From positions 1 to 64,000 of the forward strand of contig NZ_AJLR01000149.1 in NCBI RefSeq assembly GCF_000307855.1: a stretch of DNA of 64,000 nt, in the 5' to 3' direction. The DNA is from Schinkia azotoformans LMG 9581 (GTDB lineage: Bacteria > Bacillota > Bacilli > Bacillales > Bacillaceae_J). A model generated the notes under the pieces. It saw only the letters and a program-made list of their open reading frames with translations. It searched no databases and was not told the origin of the DNA. This document shows, in pieces, positions 39,384 to 48,752 of the stretch. Made by a program: the position numbers and the translations under genes. Numbering within the stretch: position 1 is the first letter of the stretch; every line of letters begins with the position of its first letter.

Positions 39384-41054
39384 CTACATTTTCTCTGGTG
39401 CAGATACTCCAACTAGGTCTAAGGCATTTTTTAATGTGATTTGAACAGCTTTTACTAGGGCAAGGCGTGCTCTAGATTTTTCAAGTTCTTCAGGGTTGAT
39501 GACTTTTTCAGCATTGTAGAAGCTGTGTAATGCAGAAGCTAAATCATAGATATAGTTAGTTATGCGGTGTGGCATTCTTTTTTCTGCTGCTTCTGCTACG
39601 GCTTCTGGGAATTCGCCAAGCTTTTTCAATAGATCGATTTCTTTTTCAGCTTGGATTTGTGAAAGGTCAAGCGCACCTTCAAAGATAAGGTTTTGCTCTT
39701 CACCTTGGCGCAGCATACTGCAAATACGGGCATGTGCATATTGTGCATAATAAACCGGGTTTTCATTTGATTTTGATACAGCTAAATCCATATCAAAATC
39801 TAAATGGCTGTCCGCACTGCGCATTGCGAAGAAATAACGCATTGCATCAATGCCCACTTCTTCCATTAACTCACGAAGCGTGACTGCTTTACCTGTACGC
39901 TTGCTCATTTTCATCTTTTCACCGTTTTGGAAAAGGTTAACCATTTGAATAATTTCTACTTCTAATGTATCTGCATTGTAGCCAAGCGCTTGAATCGCCG
40001 CTTTCATTCTTGGGATGTAGCCATGATGGTCTGCTCCCCAAATGTTGATCAGCTTTTCAAAGCCACGCTTTAATTTATCTTGATGGTAAGCAATATCTGG
40101 AGTTAAGTACGTATAGCTGCCATCATTTTTAATTAATACGCGGTCTTTGTCATCGCCATATGTTGTGGAACGAAACCAGGTTGCCCCATCCTCTTCATAG
40201 AGTTCTCCTTTTTCTCGCAACGCATCCAACGCCACATCAATTTTGCCATTTTCATATAAAGAGGTCTCTGAAAACCAGTTATCGAATTCAACGCGGAATT
40301 GCTTAAGGTCCTCACGAAGTTTCGCTAACTCGAACTTTAAACCATAATCACGGAAGTACTTGTAGCGCTCTTGTTCATCTTTTTGTAAAAGACTGTCGCC
40401 CTCTTCCTCCGCAAGCTTTTGACCAATTCCAATAACGTCAGCACCATGATAGCCGTCCTCCGGCATTGCCACATCTTGACCTAACGCCTGTCTGTAGCGT
40501 GCTTCAACTGAAAGAGCCAAATTATGGATTTGATTCCCCGCATCATTAATATAATATTCACGTTGAACATCATAACCTGCTTTTGCTAAAACATTACATA
40601 ACGTATCACCCACCGCTGCACCACGAGCATGTCCTAAATGAAGGTCCCCAGTAGGGTTTGCAGATACAAACTCAACTTGAACTTTTTGGCCCTTGCCAGT
40701 GTTTGTCTGTCCATATCCGGAGCCAGCTTCAAGAATCGTTGGGATTAAGTCTGTAAGATAGCTATTATTCATGTAAAAATTGATAAAGCCTGGACCCGCG
40801 ATTTCAATTTTTTCAATAGATGCTTTTGTTTTATCAAAATTTTCAACAAGCTGCTCTGCAATCATACGTGGCGCTTTTTTAGCCACACGGGCAAGCTGCA
40901 TCGCCATATTGGTTGCGTAATCACCATGCGCTTTTTCTTTTGGTATTTCTAAAATCACTTCAGGGATTTCAGCTTCACTTGCTAGTTCAGCTTTCATGAC
41001 AGCTGCTTTAATTTCTTCCTTTAATCGTTCTTTCACTTGTTCAACGATATTCAT
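39384..41054 (-). CDS. argS: Arginyl-tRNA synthetase
   Basis: This 556-residue class I synthetase charges tRNA-Arg. It has the N-terminal tRNA D-loop-binding domain (1-110), the HIGH-type motif in [15 protein letters not shown] near 130, a full KMSKR motif ([21 protein letters not shown]) and the C-terminal anticodon-binding helical domain. AAGGAGG precedes the ATG. It follows ywiB by 87 bases, the B. subtilis order. No T-box leader is seen upstream of ywiB or argS. Confidence 0.97.
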   Translation of the reverse strand: MNIVEQVKERLKEEIKAAVMKAELASEAEIPEVILEIPKEKAHGDYATNMAMQLARVAKKAPRMIAEQLVENFDKTKASIEKIEIAGPGFINFYMNNSYLTDLIPTILEAGSGYGQTNTGKGQKVQVEFVSANPTGDLHLGHARGAAVGDTLCNVLAKAGYDVQREYYINDAGNQIHNLALSVEARYRQALGQDVAMPEDGYHGADVIGIGQKLAEEEGDSLLQKDEQERYKYFRDYGLKFELAKLREDLKQFRVEFDNWFSETSLYENGKIDVALDALREKGELYEEDGATWFRSTTYGDDKDRVLIKNDGSYTYLTPDIAYHQDKLKRGFEKLINIWGADHHGYIPRMKAAIQALGYNADTLEVEIIQMVNLFQNGEKMKMSKRTGKAVTLRELMEEVGIDAMRYFFAMRSADSHLDFDMDLAVSKSNENPVYYAQYAHARICSMLRQGEEQNLIFEGALDLSQIQAEKEIDLLKKLGEFPEAVAEAAEKRMPHRITNYIYDLASALHSFYNAEKVINPEELEKSRARLALVKAVQITLKNALDLVGVSAPEKM

Positions 41055-41141
41055 CGGAGTTCCTCCTTCATTTTTTCTTATTCAGTTAAATGTTTTATGT
41101 ATGTATGGATTTTTGCGTTTTTACTATGTTTTTACCTGCGT

Positions 41142-41588
41142 TTATTCTATTTTTTCTATCATAAAAGTCAGCCGGTGGCGGCCAACCCATTCACCTTGCA
41201 TTTGCAACTGATAAGAGAGTATTAACTTTGCTTTACGAGAGTCGATACGATTTGTAAAATCAATATTTTCAGTTTTTGCAACCATTTCCATCATTCCATA
41301 TGGGCTTTGGTAGGACCCGAATGTTGTAGCACCCTTTTTATAAGTCTGGCGCATGGAAACCCCACCGGAGCGCATGATCAAAACTTCATCACCTTTGACT
41401 TTTATCACATTCGAAATCTGCCCCACATTCTCCATCATTTCCTTATAGGCAAGGAAAGTTGCATCCTCTTTCGAATATAAAGTACCTTCTTCCTCAATCG
41501 TTAGCAATTCTTTACGGCCTGCACCATCGCGAATTTCTGTAACAAGCTTTAATCGAATTGGTATTTTTGCTGATTCATTTTCTGCCAT
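41142..41588 (-). CDS. ywiB: YwiB family protein (DUF1934)
   Basis: This 148-residue cytoplasmic beta-barrel protein is of the DUF1934/calycin-like type. GDEVLIMRSGGVSMRQTYKKGATTFGSYQSPYGMMEM closely follows B. subtilis YwiB, which is located before argS. Function is unknown. The ATG at 41588 has AGAGGA nine bases upstream; longer frames begin inside the promoter. A strong sigma-A promoter lies 35-63 bases upstream and probably drives ywiB-argS together. Confidence 0.88.
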   Translation of the reverse strand: MAENESAKIPIRLKLVTEIRDGAGRKELLTIEEEGTLYSKEDATFLAYKEMMENVGQISNVIKVKGDEVLIMRSGGVSMRQTYKKGATTFGSYQSPYGMMEMVAKTENIDFTNRIDSRKAKLILSYQLQMQGEWVGRHRLTFMIEKIE

Positions 41589-41622
41589 GAAGACACGTCC
41601 TCTTAGTCTCTTTAACCTTTCT

Positions 41623-41651
41623 ATTATATTAATTGTATCCAATGTTCGCAA
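41623..41651 (-). promoter_or_regulatory. Sigma-A promoter of ywiB-argS
   Basis: TTGCGA and TATAAT are separated by 17 bases on the reverse strand, placing the start about 28 bases before the ywiB ATG. Confidence 0.75.
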
Positions 41652-41678
41652 GAGGAAGACGTGAGTTGGTGAATATCT

Positions 41679-41706
41679 TGTGGGTCGCAGGGTCAGACCC
41701 TGTGGC
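41679..41706. repeat. Family B repeat, minimal copy
   Basis: CAGGGTCAGACCCTG is a near-perfect palindrome flanked by GTGGGTCG and TGGC. It is the core hairpin of family B without the second module. Confidence 0.6.
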
Positions 41707-41720
41707 TTTGTTTATATATA

Positions 41721-41751
41721 AAAAAAGGAATCCCTACTAATTAGAGATCCC
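41721..41751 (-). terminator. Terminator after usp
   Basis: GGGATC pairs with GATTCC (one G-U) and is followed by TTTTTTTATA on the reverse strand, about 30 bases after the usp stop. Confidence 0.65.
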
Positions 41752-41780
41752 TACAATTTCTTTTACTATATTTTCTTTAT

Positions 41781-42206
41781 TTAAGGCACCACCGTTACCG
41801 GCACAGGTGCTTCATGGAGCACACTGTAGCTGACGCTGCCTAGTATATTTCTCTTAAATGCACCTAAGCCTCTTGTACCCATGACGATCATCGTTACTTG
41901 TTCTTCTTCTGCTTCTTTGCAAATTTCTAAATCAGGTAATCCGATTCTCGATTTAGTCACGACCTCTAAACCTTGGTCTTGCACAATATCTAGCACTTTA
42001 TCAATCGCTTCTTGTGCTTCGCCTTCTTGGTATTCATGTAATTCCTCTTGGCTTATGAACCTTTTAACATTGCGTGTATTAAGGCTTAATTGGACATTTA
42101 ACACGATTATTTTTGCTTGAAGGCCTTTTGCGATATGAACAGCGAATTTCAATGCTCTTCTTGAATGGTCTGAACCATCAACAGGGACTAATATTGTGTT
42201 TTCCAT
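41781..42206 (-). CDS. Universal stress protein, UspA family
   Basis: This 141-residue cytoplasmic protein has the UspA alpha/beta fold. TILVPVDGSDHSRRALKFAV opens it, and the ATP-binding motif G-x2-G-x9-G-S/T is complete in GTRGLGAFKRNILGSVSYSVL near the end. It therefore probably binds ATP. GGAGGTAA precedes the ATG. It is a single gene with its own terminator, between ywiB and the ABC transporter operon. Function within stress or energy limitation is inferred only from the family. Confidence 0.93.
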   Translation of the reverse strand: MENTILVPVDGSDHSRRALKFAVHIAKGLQAKIIVLNVQLSLNTRNVKRFISQEELHEYQEGEAQEAIDKVLDIVQDQGLEVVTKSRIGLPDLEICKEAEEEQVTMIVMGTRGLGAFKRNILGSVSYSVLHEAPVPVTVVP

Positions 42207-42325
42207 AGGGTCTTACCTCCAACTTAATCAAAATTCAATTTTGTATTCCTAATTATTCATAATTCGACAATGGCAATAGTTTCTCCTGCATCATAAGCCC
42301 CAGTATGGGGACAGGCACCCTAAAT

Positions 42326-42360
42326 AGAAAAACCAGCATAGCGACAGTAACTATGCTGGT
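42326..42360 (-). terminator. Terminator of the gntR-ABC operon
   Basis: ACCAGCATAG pairs perfectly with CTATGCTGGT across nine bases and is followed by TTTTCTATTT on the reverse strand, ten bases after the permease stop. A GGGGACAGGCACC word of the second GC-rich repeat type lies immediately beyond. Confidence 0.88.
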
Positions 42361-42370
42361 CGAACAAACC

Positions 42371-44395
42371 CTATTTAAAATGCTCGGCAACAAAGGATGG
42401 AACATTTTCCAAGCCGTGGTAGGATGGCTCTTTGCTATTTTTATAATAGATGGCGATTAAATATTCCTTGTCCCAACGCCATGATGCTTCATACAAGCAC
42501 TCTTCCAGCTGACTTGGGTCTTCGATGATTAAAGGTTTCTCATTGTTTTTAAACAAGGTTTCCAAAGATACGCCGGGCCTTGATAGGGCTTCCTCTGCGT
42601 TCTCAGCTTTGATTACAGCCACAAACATTAAGTCCTCCGGCACGACTCTTGCCTGCTCGAGTAAATTATTTTCCTTTAACCAATTGTCAAATTGATGATA
42701 GGACTTTTTCCACGGAACATACAAACGTTGGTTATTTTCTAATAGTAATTCAATTTCTCCCCATGTTTCGCGCTCTGTTACGATGTCTTCATACGGTTCC
42801 TGGAGCATATCTGATTTAAGGGCATTGATGATTTCCTCAATTTGCTTCGGATCGACCGTATTAAACTTTTTATAACTAAGATAATTTGTATTAAGCGAAA
42901 TCTTATCTACCTGTATCTCTTCTTTTAATTTTAATAATTCATTATTTGAGTATCTATATTCCTGTGATTCATAAATTGGCTTCAACTGTTCGTCGTAGCC
43001 AGCTTCTGGAATTTCATACTGGCGGACTAATTTTGAGCCATTTTTCAACTCATAGGCAACCACAATATTTTGATAAGATTTTCGACTCGTTACTTGGTCC
43101 CCATCTTCGATCAACTGCTGATGAAGCTTCATAATCGAATTGATATTTTCCGGATCCTTAAAAAAGTAACGATTCGATTCATTTAAGGCATTTACCTGAA
43201 TTACCTCTGAGTATTCAGTCACCGGCATCGCGTATTCGGGCGTTTCTGGGTACTCATTTTTTAACCAATGAGCATTATATCCGAAATAAGCGCGCTCAAT
43301 TTCAGCTGCATCCGGCAGCTTTTTTTCATACCCAGTCATGTCTAAACTCAAAAGGAGTCCAAGCACTGCAACTGCAACTGCATAAACTAGATAGCCTTTC
43401 ATTTTCCGGAAAATCCGCCACGTTTTTTGCAACACCATTTCGGCAACGATATAGCCAAAAACGGATCCAAAAATATATCCAAATAATATCCAGCCCATTT
43501 CACCTTGCTGTGTTTCACCAAAATACATCCCGCTGAGCAGCATGAAGCAAAACGTAACTCCATATTTAAAAATTGGCTTTAAATAGCGGAAAGCAATGGC
43601 TTGCGTCGCGCCTTCAATTTGTCTTTTTTTATAAGCAAAAATCCCTAATAGGTAGAAAATCACCGATAGAGCAATGTAAATCAAGACTGCTTTGGCTGTC
43701 ATGCTTCGATGTCCAATTTCAATCATTTGAGCAATCGGAGTTAGAAATTCTATGTTTTGATCAAAATAATAATCATAAGCAAATCCGTAGATAAAATATT
43801 TTAAATTATGATAGAGTAAAATCATAATCCCAGCTGGAAATACTAGAAAAATATAAGCCAGCACAATCGATACCGCTGAAATCCCCGTAACAGCGCCAAT
43901 TAACGTTGTCAGTGCAAACACGAACACATTCATGACGATTGTCAGACCTGCCCATTTTGTAATATCCAAAGCTGAAAAATAACCTTCTAAACCAAGCGTC
44001 CCATGGGCGATCGCTATAAAAATAGCTGTAATAACGACAGGTACAACTAATAGAAAAATTCCAATGAGCGCATGATGGTGAAACAGTGTCGTTCTTTTAA
44101 TCGGAAGGCTGTGAATGAAATCGGCCGGCACCTTCACCTGCAAATAACGGAATAAAATAATGGATAGAATCACTGGGACTGAGAACATTAACAATACTTG
44201 AAGGCCATCTAAAATTGAAAAAAGATAATGACCGTTATCATAGTTGTATGGTAAATGCCCCGCCTGGTGCATCATAAAGATTTGTAATGGCACAGTAAAT
44301 AGCAATGCAATTTGGTAGATGATGCCGATCCAACCGACATTTCGTAAATCCTGCGTAACAATCCCGCGTTTAAACCATGATACTTTCGATTGCAT
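42371..44395 (-). CDS. ABC transporter permease with large C-terminal extracytoplasmic domain
   Basis: This 674-residue membrane protein has about eleven or twelve hydrophobic segments in the first 380 residues, laid out like ABC-2 type permeases, followed by a hydrophilic region of roughly 290 residues after DMTGYEKKLPDAAEIERAYFG, which should be extracytoplasmic. I recall similar DUF6449-type proteins next to YtrA-like regulators in Bacillus; substrate unknown. The ATG at 44395 has GGGGG upstream and overlaps the end of the ATPase gene by 26 bases, so translation is coupled. Confidence 0.8.
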   Translation of the reverse strand: MQSKVSWFKRGIVTQDLRNVGWIGIIYQIALLFTVPLQIFMMHQAGHLPYNYDNGHYLFSILDGLQVLLMFSVPVILSIILFRYLQVKVPADFIHSLPIKRTTLFHHHALIGIFLLVVPVVITAIFIAIAHGTLGLEGYFSALDITKWAGLTIVMNVFVFALTTLIGAVTGISAVSIVLAYIFLVFPAGIMILLYHNLKYFIYGFAYDYYFDQNIEFLTPIAQMIEIGHRSMTAKAVLIYIALSVIFYLLGIFAYKKRQIEGATQAIAFRYLKPIFKYGVTFCFMLLSGMYFGETQQGEMGWILFGYIFGSVFGYIVAEMVLQKTWRIFRKMKGYLVYAVAVAVLGLLLSLDMTGYEKKLPDAAEIERAYFGYNAHWLKNEYPETPEYAMPVTEYSEVIQVNALNESNRYFFKDPENINSIMKLHQQLIEDGDQVTSRKSYQNIVVAYELKNGSKLVRQYEIPEAGYDEQLKPIYESQEYRYSNNELLKLKEEIQVDKISLNTNYLSYKKFNTVDPKQIEEIINALKSDMLQEPYEDIVTERETWGEIELLLENNQRLYVPWKKSYHQFDNWLKENNLLEQARVVPEDLMFVAVIKAENAEEALSRPGVSLETLFKNNEKPLIIEDPSQLEECLYEASWRWDKEYLIAIYYKNSKEPSYHGLENVPSFVAEHFK

Positions 44396-45272
44396 AGCCG
44401 ACATCCCCCATTTCGTAAATAAAGATTTCCTCAAGTGTTAGTGGCAATATGTCAAACAGAACCGGATGGAACGATTGCACCTTATCTTTGACGTCCTCTT
44501 CCTTTCCTCTAACAATACAAAGGAGGACACTTCCACGTGATTCCTGATAAAGAACATCGAGGTCTTGTAAAAACCCGGCCGGTGTTTCGCCCGCTTTAAA
44601 GGCCACTTGAATTTTATGAATATCTGATTTTAGATCATCTAGATCCCTTTCAATCATAATTTCGCCATGATGCAAAATGCCGACATGATCGCAAATATCT
44701 TCCACTTCCCGGAGGTTGTGTGAAGAAATGAGAACGGTCATTTCACGTTCCGCCACATCCTGGACAAGCAGATTTTTCACCTTTTGACGCATAACTGCAT
44801 CCAAGCCATCAAGCGGTTCATCTAAAATCAGCACTTCCGGCATTGTGGAAAGTGTTAGCCAAAAAGCAACTTGACGCTGCATCCCTTTTGAGAGGCGGTG
44901 AACTTTTTTATTTTGATCAATTGGAAAAACCTCACCCAGCCTTTGGTACCGTTCCTCATTCCATGACGGAAATAGACTTCTATAATAGTCAGCCATTTGT
45001 TTGATCGTATATTGTGAGAAAAAGAACAGCGTGTCTGGTAAAAAGATGATTTTCTGTTTAATTTGGACATTTTCAAACACCGATTGATTGTCAATTTGAA
45101 CTTCGCCACTGTCCTGACGGTAAATACCTGCTAATATTTTTAAAAGAGTAGTTTTACCCGCACCATTTGACCCTAGCAAACCGTAGATGGAACCTTTGTT
45201 TATATGTAAGCTCACATTTTTGACTGCCTCCATGTCTTCAAAGGATTTGCGGATATTTTTTATGTTGATCAT
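44370..45272 (-). CDS. ABC transporter ATP-binding protein (YtrB-like)
   Basis: This 300-residue ABC ATPase has Walker A GSNGAGKTTLLKIL near residue 35, a signature LSKGMQRQ near 130, Walker B VLILDEPLDGLD, and an H-loop in ISSHNLRE. A C-terminal extension of about 80 residues follows the nucleotide domain. Its ATG overlaps the regulator's stop codon (ATGA), and it overlaps the permease downstream. The three-gene layout resembles the ytr locus, which responds to cell-wall antibiotics in B. subtilis; this is analogy only. Confidence 0.92.
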   Translation of the reverse strand: MINIKNIRKSFEDMEAVKNVSLHINKGSIYGLLGSNGAGKTTLLKILAGIYRQDSGEVQIDNQSVFENVQIKQKIIFLPDTLFFFSQYTIKQMADYYRSLFPSWNEERYQRLGEVFPIDQNKKVHRLSKGMQRQVAFWLTLSTMPEVLILDEPLDGLDAVMRQKVKNLLVQDVAEREMTVLISSHNLREVEDICDHVGILHHGEIMIERDLDDLKSDIHKIQVAFKAGETPAGFLQDLDVLYQESRGSVLLCIVRGKEEDVKDKVQSFHPVLFDILPLTLEEIFIYEMGDVGYAIESIMV

Positions 45273-45655
45273 TGTTTCTCGCCCCCTTTGACGGACTGCT
45301 CAGCCTCTTCAATGAGCGTGACGATTTCTTCTTTTTTGACTCCTAGAAAAATCGCCTCTGAAATTAACTTCATTAATTCTTGTTTCATCTTCTTCACCTT
45401 TTCCCCCTTGTTGATCTCTGACGGCGGTGTGACAAAACTGCCTTTCCCTGGCACTGAGTAAATATAGCCTTGATGTTCTAATTCTCGGTAAGCTTTTTGA
45501 ATTGTATTTGGATTAATCGTTAAGTCCTTGGCCAGCTGGCGAACGGACGGCAATTGTTCATCCGCTTTCAGCACTTCATTAATAATTAAATCTTTCAACT
45601 TTTCAACGAGCTGTTCATAGATGGGTACCCGACTGCGCATATCTAATTGGAACAT
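45269..45655 (-). CDS. GntR-family regulator, YtrA subfamily
   Basis: This 128-residue protein has an N-terminal winged helix-turn-helix (about 10-75, with LKADEQLPSVRQLAKDLTINPNTIQKAYRELEHQGYIYSVPGKGSFV) and only a short C-terminal dimerisation tail, the layout of the YtrA subfamily that regulates ABC transporters. GAGGAGG lies twelve bases before the ATG. It is the first gene of a regulator-ATPase-permease operon, and a 25-base palindrome overlaps its promoter, so autoregulation is likely. Confidence 0.9.
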   Translation of the reverse strand: MFQLDMRSRVPIYEQLVEKLKDLIINEVLKADEQLPSVRQLAKDLTINPNTIQKAYRELEHQGYIYSVPGKGSFVTPPSEINKGEKVKKMKQELMKLISEAIFLGVKKEEIVTLIEEAEQSVKGGEKQ

Positions 45656-45708
45656 ATTAGCTTTAGGCCTCCTCTCATCTTGTTGTGTTAGTCGTATTAT
45701 GTGTTCTA

Positions 45709-45741
45709 ACCGTATTATATATCATAATACAGTTATGTCAA
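45709..45741 (-). promoter_or_regulatory. gntR operon promoter with a palindromic operator
   Basis: TTGACA (45736-45741) and TATAAT (45714-45719) are separated by 16 bases on the reverse strand. The spacer and -10 are inside a palindrome of 25 bases (45709-45733) with arms ACTGTATTAT and ATAATACGGT, differing at one pair. A repeated CGTATTATGTG half-site lies just downstream at about 45693. Confidence 0.75.
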
Positions 45742-45756
45742 TAGGAAAATTGATGG

Positions 45757-45851
45757 GGTGAAGTGCGGTGCGGGGTTCGATGCGGAGACAGGCACTGCTG
45801 AATGCACTACTGGCGTAGCAACTGATGCGTGGGGACAGGCACCACTGGAAA
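45757..45851. repeat. GC-rich repeat of the GGGGACAGGCACC type
   Basis: GGAGACAGGCACTGC and GTGGGGACAGGCACCACTGG occur about 60 bases apart, with GCACTACTGGCGTAGC between. Single words of the same type are at 42296-42312 and GTGCCTGTGCCC near 14425. It lies between two terminator/promoter regions. Confidence 0.55.
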
Positions 45852-45861
45852 GGTATCTATG

Positions 45862-45897
45862 AAAAAAAACACTTGAAGTAATCTCCCCAAGTGTTTG
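45862..45897 (-). terminator. Terminator after the GNAT gene
   Basis: AAACACTTG pairs with CAAGTGTTT and continues into TTTTTTTC on the reverse strand, 20 bases after the stop at 45918. Confidence 0.85.
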
Positions 45898-45917
45898 AAC
45901 GTGCTTTGTATTTATTT

Positions 45918-46616
45918 TTAAAAAGATGTATGGTCTATCCCCATTTTGTTCAGGCATTTGCTCAAAATCGCTTTATCGATTCGATTCACCTCATAATATT
46001 TTTCCCGATACATAGCTTGAATAATATCGCTTATTTCGATCTGCGTTATCGTTTGACTTCCTTGAAAGCTTTTGAACAATAGATTTAATGGTATACCATT
46101 TGTATCACCGTGTAATGGTGGTTGAAGGTAATTTATACTTTCGTGGCTTCTATAATTATTTTTTTCATAGAAGCGTTCCCTTTTAATACAATCTTCTTTT
46201 TCAGCCTCTGTATGAACAAGTTCTTCCATTTCCGTTTCCAAAATTGAAAAGCGCAGTGCGCTATGCCCCGCTGATATTGCATCCTTTTTCAACAGTTCTT
46301 CCATTTTTAATAATGTTGTGGACCCCAATCCATTCCCCCGAACAAGCGGATTTGTTACGATATAGACGATGAAACCAGTATTTACATCAGCTAAATAATG
46401 CCCTGTTGCAAAAGAAGCAACCGTATCTCCCTCCATACCTACTAAAAAGCGAAAGCTATTCGGAAAGCTGCTAGTTGCATATTTTAGCCCTTTTCGAAAA
46501 ACATCATGTGATTCCCTTACATCAATCGGAAAGGATTGATCGTATAGTTTTAAAACACTTTCTAAATTCATTTGATTATCATTCGTAATTTCAGTCCAGT
46601 TAATTTCTGCTGTCAC
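45918..46616 (-). CDS. GNAT-family N-acetyltransferase
   Basis: This 232-residue protein carries a GNAT domain at about residues 15-165. The acetyl-CoA loop is recognisable in VTNPLVRGNGLGSTTLLKMEELL (R-G-x-G-L-G), preceded by the GFIVYIV strand. About 65 residues after the domain are unique. The start is GTG at 46616 with AAAAGGTG seven bases upstream; ten more upstream codons overlap this site. Substrate unknown. It is a single gene, divergent from the UbiB gene. Confidence 0.8.
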   Translation of the reverse strand: MTAEINWTEITNDNQMNLESVLKLYDQSFPIDVRESHDVFRKGLKYATSSFPNSFRFLVGMEGDTVASFATGHYLADVNTGFIVYIVTNPLVRGNGLGSTTLLKMEELLKKDAISAGHSALRFSILETEMEELVHTEAEKEDCIKRERFYEKNNYRSHESINYLQPPLHGDTNGIPLNLLFKSFQGSQTITQIEISDIIQAMYREKYYEVNRIDKAILSKCLNKMGIDHTSF

Positions 46617-46813
46617 AGCACAACACCTTTTCTCTAAATAATTCACAATTCAATTTTACATAATCTTATTTTAAAAAGAAACAAAAGTGATCCAGGTCCC
46701 CATTTCCGCCCACCTCCCCAAAATCTGTTCACAAATCTACAAAATTCAACCCAACCTGAATTGCCAAATGTTGTATGATAAAAGAAGAATTGCATCACTA
46801 GGAGGTGCCTATA

Positions 46814-48487
46814 TTGCTTGGAAAAAAGATCAAACATGCCGGGCGATATCAAGAAATTGTAAATGCTTTTTTGCGTAACGGCTTTAGTTACTTTGTATAT
46901 CGGCTTGGCCTGTCTAATCAAATTTCATCAAAAAAACAGCAGGAATCGGAAAAACTTATGAATAAGCAAACGGTTGGCATGAAGCTTCGTAATATTCTTC
47001 AAGGACTAGGACCAACTTTTATTAAGCTTGGACAAATTGCCAGCACCCGCCGCGATCTCATTCCTGAGGAAATCACTCGAGAGCTCGAGCAGCTTCAAGA
47101 TAACGTTGTATCGTTCCCTTTTGAGCAGGTCCGGGAAATTATCGAGGGAGAACTGGGGGATACGTTAGAAAATCTTTTTCAAGATTTTAGTGAGACACCG
47201 CTTGCGACGGCGTCAATCGGTCAAGTTCATAGTGCCCATCTCAACACAGGAGAACAAGTTGCTGTAAAAATTCAACGTCCAGATATCGTACCGATTGTCG
47301 AAACCGATTTGGAAATCCTTGATGATTTAGCAAGGGGGATGGAGTCAAAAATAGCCTGGGCCAAAACCTATGAAATTCGCAAAATGATCAACACATTTGC
47401 GAAAACATTGCGGGCTGAGCTTGATTATTATATTGAAGGCAGAAATTGTGAACGAATTGCCAAGCAGTTTTCTTATCAGCCTGAAATTGAGATTCCCCAT
47501 GTTCATTGGAAGTATACAACAAAGAAAGTATTAACGATGGATTTTGTGCAGGGCATCAAGGTTAGCAACATCGCAAAGCTGGAGGCTGAAGGCTATGATC
47601 GCAGGCTGATTGCTGATCGAATTACACAATCGATGCTTCAACAAATTTTTATCGAAGGCTTTTTTCATGGGGACCCGCATCCAGGCAACATTTACGTATT
47701 GCCTGAAAATCGGATTGCCTATTTAGATTTTGGGATGGTGGGTCGACTGAATGATGATACAAAATTTCACTTTGCATCGATGATCATCCATTTGCAGCGC
47801 GGCAACACAGACGGGCTTATTAAGGCTATTTCATCAATGGGCATGCTTTCGAAAGAAACAGATATGACTTCCTTTTATAATGAAATTGATCAACTAGTGA
47901 TGAAATATTACGATGTTTCTTTTAGCAAACTTCAGCTCAGCGAAGCAATCAATGATTTGTTGACCGTTATTTATCATCACCGGATCCAAATCCCTTCAGA
48001 TCTAACAGTTTTGGCGAAAACACTAATTGTACTTGAGGCGATTATCGAAAATCTTGACCCGGAGTTCAGCATCATGAAAGCAGCCGAGCCATTTGGTGAA
48101 AAGCTGTTTCTCCACCGCTACGAACCAACTACTATTTTAAAAAAGTCATGGAAACAATGGGTCGAAAATGCTCAATTTTTATCACAAGTTCCCAAAAATT
48201 TAAAAGATCTTTCTAAAACGATTCAAAACGGAGATTTACATTTTAAAATCAGCGTCCCAGAGCTTCAGCTTTTTTTACAAAGGCTAGATAAGATAAGCAA
48301 CCGGCTTGCTTTTAGTATTATTCTTTTAGCCTTTAGCATTTTAATGGTCGGCCTCATTATTGGATCAGCAATTGCTGACCAAGCCAATCTTTTATGGCAA
48401 ATACCAGTGATTGAAATCGGTTCGGTTGTTGCCACCCTGATGTTTTTGTTTATTGTTTTTTCAATTTATAAATCGGGGCGGCTGTAA
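46814..48487 (+). CDS. ABC1/UbiB-family atypical kinase
   Basis: This 557-residue protein is of the AarF/UbiB/COQ8 family. KLGQIASTRRDLIPEEI is the family KxGQ motif; ATASIGQVHSA replaces the usual glycine-rich loop, VAVKIQRP carries the lysine, and FFHGDPHPGNI and YLDFGMVGR give catalytic and metal residues. Two hydrophobic helices end the protein (about 495-550). Members support quinone or isoprenoid lipid function by ATPase activity. The start is TTG with TAGGAGGTG six bases upstream. Single gene with its own terminator. Confidence 0.92.
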   Translation: MLGKKIKHAGRYQEIVNAFLRNGFSYFVYRLGLSNQISSKKQQESEKLMNKQTVGMKLRNILQGLGPTFIKLGQIASTRRDLIPEEITRELEQLQDNVVSFPFEQVREIIEGELGDTLENLFQDFSETPLATASIGQVHSAHLNTGEQVAVKIQRPDIVPIVETDLEILDDLARGMESKIAWAKTYEIRKMINTFAKTLRAELDYYIEGRNCERIAKQFSYQPEIEIPHVHWKYTTKKVLTMDFVQGIKVSNIAKLEAEGYDRRLIADRITQSMLQQIFIEGFFHGDPHPGNIYVLPENRIAYLDFGMVGRLNDDTKFHFASMIIHLQRGNTDGLIKAISSMGMLSKETDMTSFYNEIDQLVMKYYDVSFSKLQLSEAINDLLTVIYHHRIQIPSDLTVLAKTLIVLEAIIENLDPEFSIMKAAEPFGEKLFLHRYEPTTILKKSWKQWVENAQFLSQVPKNLKDLSKTIQNGDLHFKISVPELQLFLQRLDKISNRLAFSIILLAFSILMVGLIIGSAIADQANLLWQIPVIEIGSVVATLMFLFIVFSIYKSGRL

Positions 48488-48525
48488 AGGTCTAAGGGTC
48501 TTTATTTTTATAAAAATAATAGTAG

Positions 48526-48564
48526 GCAGGAAATTCACATTGTTGGATTTCCTGCTTATTTTTT
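48526..48564 (+). terminator. Terminator after the UbiB-family gene
   Basis: GCAGGAAAT pairs with ATTTCCTGC across twelve bases, followed by TTATTTTTT, 40 bases after the stop. Confidence 0.88.
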
Positions 48565-48653
48565 AAACTTGCAAGATTGCTTCCTCTTTCTTTACGAAAG
48601 TTACTAGTGTTTATACATAGATTTCAATATTCCGCCATAACTTTATTAACACT

Positions 48654-48671
48654 TTGTGAATAGATTCACAA
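48654..48671. promoter_or_regulatory. Rex- and Fnr-like palindrome upstream of doxX
   Basis: TTGTGAAT and ATTCACAA are perfect arms around AG. The sequence fits both the Rex consensus TTGTGAAN4TTCACAA and the Fnr consensus TGTGAN6TCACA. It lies 82-99 bases before the doxX start. I found no confident -10/-35 pair, so repression or activation cannot be told apart. Confidence 0.65.
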
Positions 48672-48752
48672 GGTACTGTTGCAATATTATTAACGGTGGT
48701 AATCTTAACACATAGAAATCATCATTTTATATTCTGAAAGGAAGTAATCATC

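Noticed and set aside
41055-41141. T-box leader for argS
   Set aside because: No T-box consensus sequence, specifier loop or terminator in the 87-base gap.
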